Below, one piece after another: positions 23,723 to 26,917 of a stretch of 26,917 nt of DNA. Numbering within the stretch: the stretch's first letter is position 1; every line of letters begins with the position of its first letter. Below the pieces are notes generated by a model. It was not told the DNA's origin. It made no database searches and saw only the letters and a program-made list of their open reading frames with translations. A program made the position numbers and the translations under genes. Source of the stretch: an uncultured Oscillospiraceae bacterium (GTDB lineage Bacteria; Bacillota; Clostridia; Oscillospirales; Oscillospiraceae); the NCBI GenBank assembly GCA_900756495.1, contig CAAEKI010000088.1, positions 1 to 26,917 on the forward strand, read 5' to 3'.

Positions 23723-25009
23723 ATGGTCATTCACGTAGTCAAGCCGGGCGACAGCATCTATGCCATCGCACTGGAGTACGGTGTCCCCATGTCGCAGATT
23801 GTGGTAGACAACGGACTGGAGAACCGTGCACAGCTGGCGGTAGGTCAGGCGCTTGTCATCCAGTTCCCCAAGACAATTCACACGGTCCGTCCCGGCGAGA
23901 GCCTGAGCCGTATTGCCCGGGAGGCCGGACTGTCCCTGCGCCAGCTCTACCGCAACAACCCCATTCTGAGAGGAGCGCCCGTCCTGTACCCCGGACAGAC
24001 GCTGGTCCTCTCTTATGAGGGAGCCAAGGAGGGTATCCTATCGGTCAATGGATATGCCTATCCCTTTATCGACAAGGATCTTCTTCAATCCACCATTCCC
24101 TATCTCACCTTTCTGACGCCCTTCACCTATGGTATTACCCCGTCCGGCGGCCTGGTGGACCTGGATGACACAGTTCTCATTGCCATGGCCCGCTCCGGAG
24201 GGGCCGCCCCGCTGATGCATCTGTCCACACTCACGGAGCAGGGCGGCTTTTCCAATGAGCTGGCGCACCTGGTCCTCACCGACATGGCAGTCCAGGATAA
24301 CCTGGTCTCAAATCTCATTCAGACCATTCAGTACAAGGGCTACGCCGGACTGGACATAGATTTTGAGTACGTCTTTCCCCAGGACGCCGCCGCCTACGCC
24401 GCATTTTTAAGCCGCCTGACAGAGATGCTGAACCCGATGGGTTATCCCGTCATTGCGGCGCTGGCGCCTAAGATCTCAGCCGACCAGCCCGGCCTGCTGT
24501 ACGAAGCTCATAACTACCGGGCCATTGGCGAGGCAGTCAACGAGGTTCTGCTGATGACATACGAGTGGGGGTATACCTACGGTCCCCCGATGGCTGTAGC
24601 CCCTCTCCCCAATGTGCGCCGCGTAGTGGAGTATGCCCTCACTGAAATTCCGGCGGAAAAGATTTGGCTCGGAATTCCCAACTACGGCTATGACTGGCCC
24701 CTCCCCTTCGTTCAAGGCGAGACCAAGGCCACATCCCTCTCCAGTCAGCAGGCAGTGGCCCTGGCCGTGCGATATGGTACAGCCATCCAATATGATGAAA
24801 CGGCCCAATCCCCCTGGTTCCGCTATACCGACGAAAATGGACGCGGCCATGAGGTCTGGTTTGAGGATGCCAGAAGCATACGCGCTAAGCTTGCCCTCAT
24901 TCCGGAATATGGACTTCTGGGCGCCGGATATTGGAATCTGATGCGGGATTTCCCGCAGAATTGGCGAGTTCTCAATGCGCTCTATGAAATCCGCGACCCG
25001 AAAATTTGA
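23723..25009 (+). CDS. LysM-GH18 glycosidase, SleL/YaaH-like spore cortex-lytic enzyme
   Basis: 428 residues. Two LysM modules (about 2-48 and 51-96) bind peptidoglycan; each has the pattern HxVxPGxSxxxIAxxxG. The glycoside hydrolase 18 domain covers about 105-425, with the catalytic DxDxE signature D211-I-D213-F-E215, an LMTYEWGYTYGPP strand and LLGAGYWNL at its end. The layout and lack of a signal peptide match YaaH/SleL, N-acetylglucosaminidases of the spore that depolymerise cortex fragments during germination. The substrate is inferred. It follows the amidase after ten bases with a modest GAGGG SD, suggesting the two cut the same polymer at different bonds. Confidence 0.9.
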   Translation: MVIHVVKPGDSIYAIALEYGVPMSQIVVDNGLENRAQLAVGQALVIQFPKTIHTVRPGESLSRIAREAGLSLRQLYRNNPILRGAPVLYPGQTLVLSYEGAKEGILSVNGYAYPFIDKDLLQSTIPYLTFLTPFTYGITPSGGLVDLDDTVLIAMARSGGAAPLMHLSTLTEQGGFSNELAHLVLTDMAVQDNLVSNLIQTIQYKGYAGLDIDFEYVFPQDAAAYAAFLSRLTEMLNPMGYPVIAALAPKISADQPGLLYEAHNYRAIGEAVNEVLLMTYEWGYTYGPPMAVAPLPNVRRVVEYALTEIPAEKIWLGIPNYGYDWPLPFVQGETKATSLSSQQAVALAVRYGTAIQYDETAQSPWFRYTDENGRGHEVWFEDARSIRAKLALIPEYGLLGAGYWNLMRDFPQNWRVLNALYEIRDPKI

Positions 25010-25163
25010 GTACTAAACTTGTCAGTTTTTCTTGTTCATAAATTGTTCACAGCAATTTAGAAAATTGTACATCACTTTCCTCAAAAATCTGGTATCCTAT
25101 GTTTGTCAGGATACAAAAAGCAAATCAAACTCCTCCTCTCTCTTCCCTCTCTCTTTCAAAGCA

Positions 25164-25207
25164 CTGTCCCCCCGCAGGGCGGCAACCGCTCCCTGCGGGG
25201 GGGACAG
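25164..25207. repeat. GC-rich palindrome 12 bases before a terminator
   Basis: CTGTCCCCCCGCAGGG (25164-25179) pairs with 25191-25207 with a single extra G. Inside it CGG pairs with CCG around CAA, so nearly the whole 44 bases can fold. No T-run follows it directly. A pyrimidine-rich stretch precedes it. It may stabilise the 3' end of the upstream mRNA or be a dispersed repeat. Confidence 0.7.
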
Positions 25208-25218
25208 ACCAAGACTTC

Positions 25219-25242
25219 CGCGCCCGCAAGGGCGCGTTTTTT
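25219..25242 (+). terminator. intrinsic terminator after the amidase-GH18 pair
   Basis: CGCGCCC (25219-25225), GCAA tetraloop, GGGCGCG (25230-25236), then six T. It separates the lytic genes from the small genes at 25300. Confidence 0.92.
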
Positions 25243-25254
25243 GATCTCAGCAAG

Positions 25255-25285
25255 TATATTTTTTCTCTTGACATGGCATACTGAT
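25255..25285 (+). promoter_or_regulatory. possible sporulation-type (sigma-E-like) promoter
   Basis: ATATT (25256-25260) and CATACTGAT (25277-25285) resemble the sigma-E pattern ATATT ... CATACAnT. The 16-base gap is one or two longer than usual. No good sigma-A promoter is visible between the terminator and the small genes; the TTGACA at 25268 has no matching -10 at 17 bases. This is a suggestion only. Confidence 0.3.
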
Positions 25286-25299
25286 ATCGAGGTGATCCG

Positions 25300-25461
25300 A
25301 TGTCTTATGTAAATCCCGCTATCCGCAGGCAGTTTGAATCCATGCCTATCGATCTAAAAAATGCAGTTTTGGCCCAGGATGTGAAATTGGAAAGTATGGC
25401 CGACCTTATGGCCTGTCTGGAGCGTATTATCGCGGAGGGAGAGCGTGAAGGCCATGCTTGA
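25300..25461 (+). CDS. small protein of unknown function, first of a tandem pair
   Basis: 53 residues (start MSYVNPAIRRQFESMP). There is no signal peptide or membrane segment; the sequence is predicted helical. ATG 25300 has GAGGTGA five bases upstream, a good site. Residues 12-36 line up without gaps with residues 18-42 of the next protein (F, P, A and D identical, most others conservative), so the two are probably diverged duplicates. Its last codons overlap the GTG start of the second gene by 17 bases, implying coupled translation. The position just after spore-lytic genes hints at a sporulation link. I do not recognise the family. Confidence 0.72.
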   Translation: MSYVNPAIRRQFESMPIDLKNAVLAQDVKLESMADLMACLERIIAEGEREGHA

Positions 25462-25681
25462 GCACGCCTCCCTTACCCCTGAAGCGCTGGCCTATTTCCG
25501 TGCGCTTCCCCTGGGCACACAAGTAGCTATCAGTCACAGCAATCTGAGCTTCCGTACGCTGGAGGATATCAAGGCCTATGAGTCAAGGACATGCTCCGGC
25601 ATGGACGGCGTGCTCTACAAAAACCTGCCTGAAGCCTCTGTTCCCTCCAATTCCGCGTTGGATCCACTGGATTCCGAATAG
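25445..25681 (+). CDS. small protein of unknown function, second of a tandem pair
   Basis: 78 residues from GTG 25445, chosen over ATG 25454 because GGAGG lies six bases before the GTG. Residues 18-42 (FRALPLGTQVAIS, then HSNLSFRTLEDI) repeat the motif of the preceding gene. A Ser/Pro/acid-rich tail follows, including SVPSNSALDPLDSE, probably disordered. No membrane segment or signal is seen. It is followed after 11 bases by a strong terminator. The fact that two overlapping frames keep the same motif and both have good SDs argues that both are real genes. Confidence 0.68.
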   Translation: MKAMLEHASLTPEALAYFRALPLGTQVAISHSNLSFRTLEDIKAYESRTCSGMDGVLYKNLPEASVPSNSALDPLDSE

Positions 25682-25691
25682 ACAAGCACAT

Positions 25692-25733
25692 AAAGACGCC
25701 GCTCTCAAAAGAGAGCGGCGTCTTTCCCTATTC
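25692..25733. terminator. bidirectional terminator between the small genes and the LysR gene
   Basis: A perfect 15-bp stem, 25692-25706 with 25711-25725, has an AAAA loop. TCTTT ends the + arm and TCTTTATG the minus arm, so it can serve both convergent units. Confidence 0.85.
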
Positions 25734-26597
25734 TGTCTCCAGCGCGCGATAGAAGTCAATGATGCTGTTCCGGACGGAGGTCAGCTCCTTCTGTCCCATA
25801 TCGCTCTTGCGCCAATAGAGGAAAAGGGGCTGGGCAATATAAAAGTCTCTTACCGGAAGGATAACCAGATCCTCGCGATTTTGCAGATGCCGCTCCAGCA
25901 TCAGGCCCAGGCAGCGGTTAGAGCGGATCACGCTCAGCATATCGGAGGCATCCCGGCCCTGAAAGACTGTACGCGGTGAAAAGCCATAGGCCTCGCAGGC
26001 CGCCCGGGCCATGTAGGTCAGCGAATGCGGGGCACTGTTGCTGCAAAATGGATAGCAGTTTAGCTCTTCCGGTGTGACTACCTCTCGTCCCGCCAGAGGG
26101 TGGCCTTTACCGGCCACCACAACCGCCCTGTGATGACAGAGCAGATCATGCTCCAGACCGGGAAGCGCCGTCCTGCCAAAGGTAATAACAAGGTCCAGAT
26201 TATTATGTATCAGCTCACTCTCCCAATTTCTAGGGATGGTACTTGCGGCCAGGTTTATCCCTTCGGACAGAAGTCTGGAGAGCAGCTGTGAATTGGTTGG
26301 AGCCCGTGAGCAGGCAATTCGAATAAAATGGTCCGCATGCTCCTGCTCCCTGAGGGCCGTAAGGCAGGAACTCATGATCTGATCGACCTGAACGGCATGC
26401 TCCAGAAAAATTCGGCCGCAGTTGTTCAGCTGAATACCGCGGCCAGTCCGATAAAACAGCTGGCAGCCCAGCTCTGCCTCCAGCCGCCGGATGGCGGTGG
26501 AAAGCGTGGGCTGCGTAATATGGAGTATCTGAGCCGCCCGGGTCATGTGCTCCGTCTGAGCCGTCACAATAAAATATCTTAAACTGGTAAAGTCCAT
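25728..26597 (-). CDS. LysR family transcriptional regulator
   Basis: 289 residues, complete. The N-terminal winged helix-turn-helix is intact: MDFTSLRYFIVTAQ, then MTRAAQILHITQPTLSTAIRRLE (read in parts MTRAAQILHI and TQPTLSTAIRRLE), with recognition helix near 28-43. The effector-binding domain begins about residue 90 (HFIRIACSRAP) and includes DLVITFGRTALPG. The target genes and ligand are unknown; a divergent target would lie beyond the window end. The start ATG 26597 has AGGAG eight bases upstream. It contrasts with the other LysR gene at 17209, which has lost this N-terminal part. Confidence 0.93.
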   Translation of the reverse strand: MDFTSLRYFIVTAQTEHMTRAAQILHITQPTLSTAIRRLEAELGCQLFYRTGRGIQLNNCGRIFLEHAVQVDQIMSSCLTALREQEHADHFIRIACSRAPTNSQLLSRLLSEGINLAASTIPRNWESELIHNNLDLVITFGRTALPGLEHDLLCHHRAVVVAGKGHPLAGREVVTPEELNCYPFCSNSAPHSLTYMARAACEAYGFSPRTVFQGRDASDMLSVIRSNRCLGLMLERHLQNREDLVILPVRDFYIAQPLFLYWRKSDMGQKELTSVRNSIIDFYRALETE

Positions 26598-26917
26598 AAG
26601 CGGTGTCTCCTGCCAAAGTTCTGCGCTTCTCTTAGAAAATTACTTATTAAAAAATGTGCCGGTCTGCACAGCGGTACCAACACGCCTCAACGCAGAAAAT
26701 TTTGACACAGTCCCCGCCTTTAACAGTAACCGGCTCTTTTTATTGCGGAAAGACAGTTTTATTTTATCACTATAAATTTATTTGTAAAGGAAAGAGAGTC
26801 AACTAAGATCCCTAACCGCCAAGTTTTCAAATGATAAGGCAGCCGTTTTATATGCACAGCGCAATCGTATCGGAGCGCACCATAAAGAGCCGCCCGGACA
26901 TGTTCTGTAGATCGGAA
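26598..26917. other. AT-rich region upstream of LysR to the window end
   Basis: It holds the LysR leader and promoter described above. I see no gene. From about 26800 to the end there is no recognisable feature except the last nine bases, AGATCGGAA (26909-26917), identical to the first nine bases of the common Illumina adapter. Confidence 0.6.
26761..26788 (-). promoter_or_regulatory. sigma-A promoter of the LysR gene
   Basis: On the minus strand TTTACA (26783-26788), 16 bases, TAAAAT (26761-26766), with TG one base before the -10. It predicts a leader of about 155 bases. The long leader is unusual for a LysR gene, and a nearer start may also exist. Confidence 0.6.

Noticed and set aside
25268..25291. 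TTGACA at 25268 as a -35 box for the mini-genes
   Set aside because: Seventeen bases downstream the sequence is GGTGAT, inside the SD; no acceptable -10 box exists before the ATG.
1..26917. CRISPR arrays, tRNA, rRNA, complete insertion sequences, prophage
   Set aside because: No regularly spaced repeats, cloverleaf with anticodon arm, rRNA signature or transposase/integrase motifs were seen on reading both strands.

Overview
The window reads as a chromosomal segment of a fairly GC-rich, endospore-forming Firmicute, most like gut Oscillospiraceae of the Flavonifractor / Intestinimonas / Pseudoflavonifractor kind. The reasons are Gram-positive style ribosome-binding sites, a THF riboswitch in front of an ECF folate S-component, a DUF421-DUF4363 pair, an SLH-anchored secreted protein, GTP-type PEP carboxykinase, and a spore-lytic style LysM-GH18 enzyme next to an amidase. 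This placement is inferred from gene content and was not tested by a search.

Layout. (1) 1-3340, + strand: a one-carbon/folate run, fchA (partial), folD, folC, then a THF riboswitch and folT. The FolD lacks the two residues needed for cyclohydrolase activity, and the gene just upstream encodes a stand-alone cyclohydrolase-type protein, so the two steps appear to be split between them. (2) 3345-4116: an AT-richer islet with very small minus-strand reading frames, one a DUF6440-type protein. (3) 4117-10090, - strand: carA, carB and guaA, three glutamine-dependent nucleotide-synthesis genes behind a good sigma-A promoter. (4) 10265-14937, + strand: a DUF421-DUF4363 membrane/envelope pair; a TPR-DUF2971 protein whose perfect consensus promoter lies inside a 14-bp inverted repeat; and a secreted S41-peptidase-like protein with SLH repeats. 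(5) 14885-17205: a small P-loop kinase-like protein (-), then a GNAT acetyltransferase overlapping rsmA (+). (6) 17209-19723: a decayed zone. It holds a LysR gene that seems to have lost its first codons, a MerR 3' remnant, two broken aldo/keto reductases and a broken flavodoxin, with one intact hexapeptide O-acetyltransferase among them. (7) 19980-22858: pckG (+) and a convergent DUF4349 lipoprotein (-). (8) 22972-25242: an amidase with an SH3-like tail and a LysM-GH18 glycosidase, probably for spore cortex or cell wall. (9) 25255-26788: two tiny overlapping genes that look like diverged copies of each other, then a complete LysR regulator on the - strand. The last nine bases match the start of the common Illumina adapter.

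No rRNA, tRNA, CRISPR array, intact insertion sequence or prophage was recognised. The least ordinary items are the FolD/FchA division of labour, the dyad-embedded promoter of the TPR-DUF2971 gene, the tandem 53- and 78-residue paralogues beside spore-lytic genes, and the decayed redox cluster.
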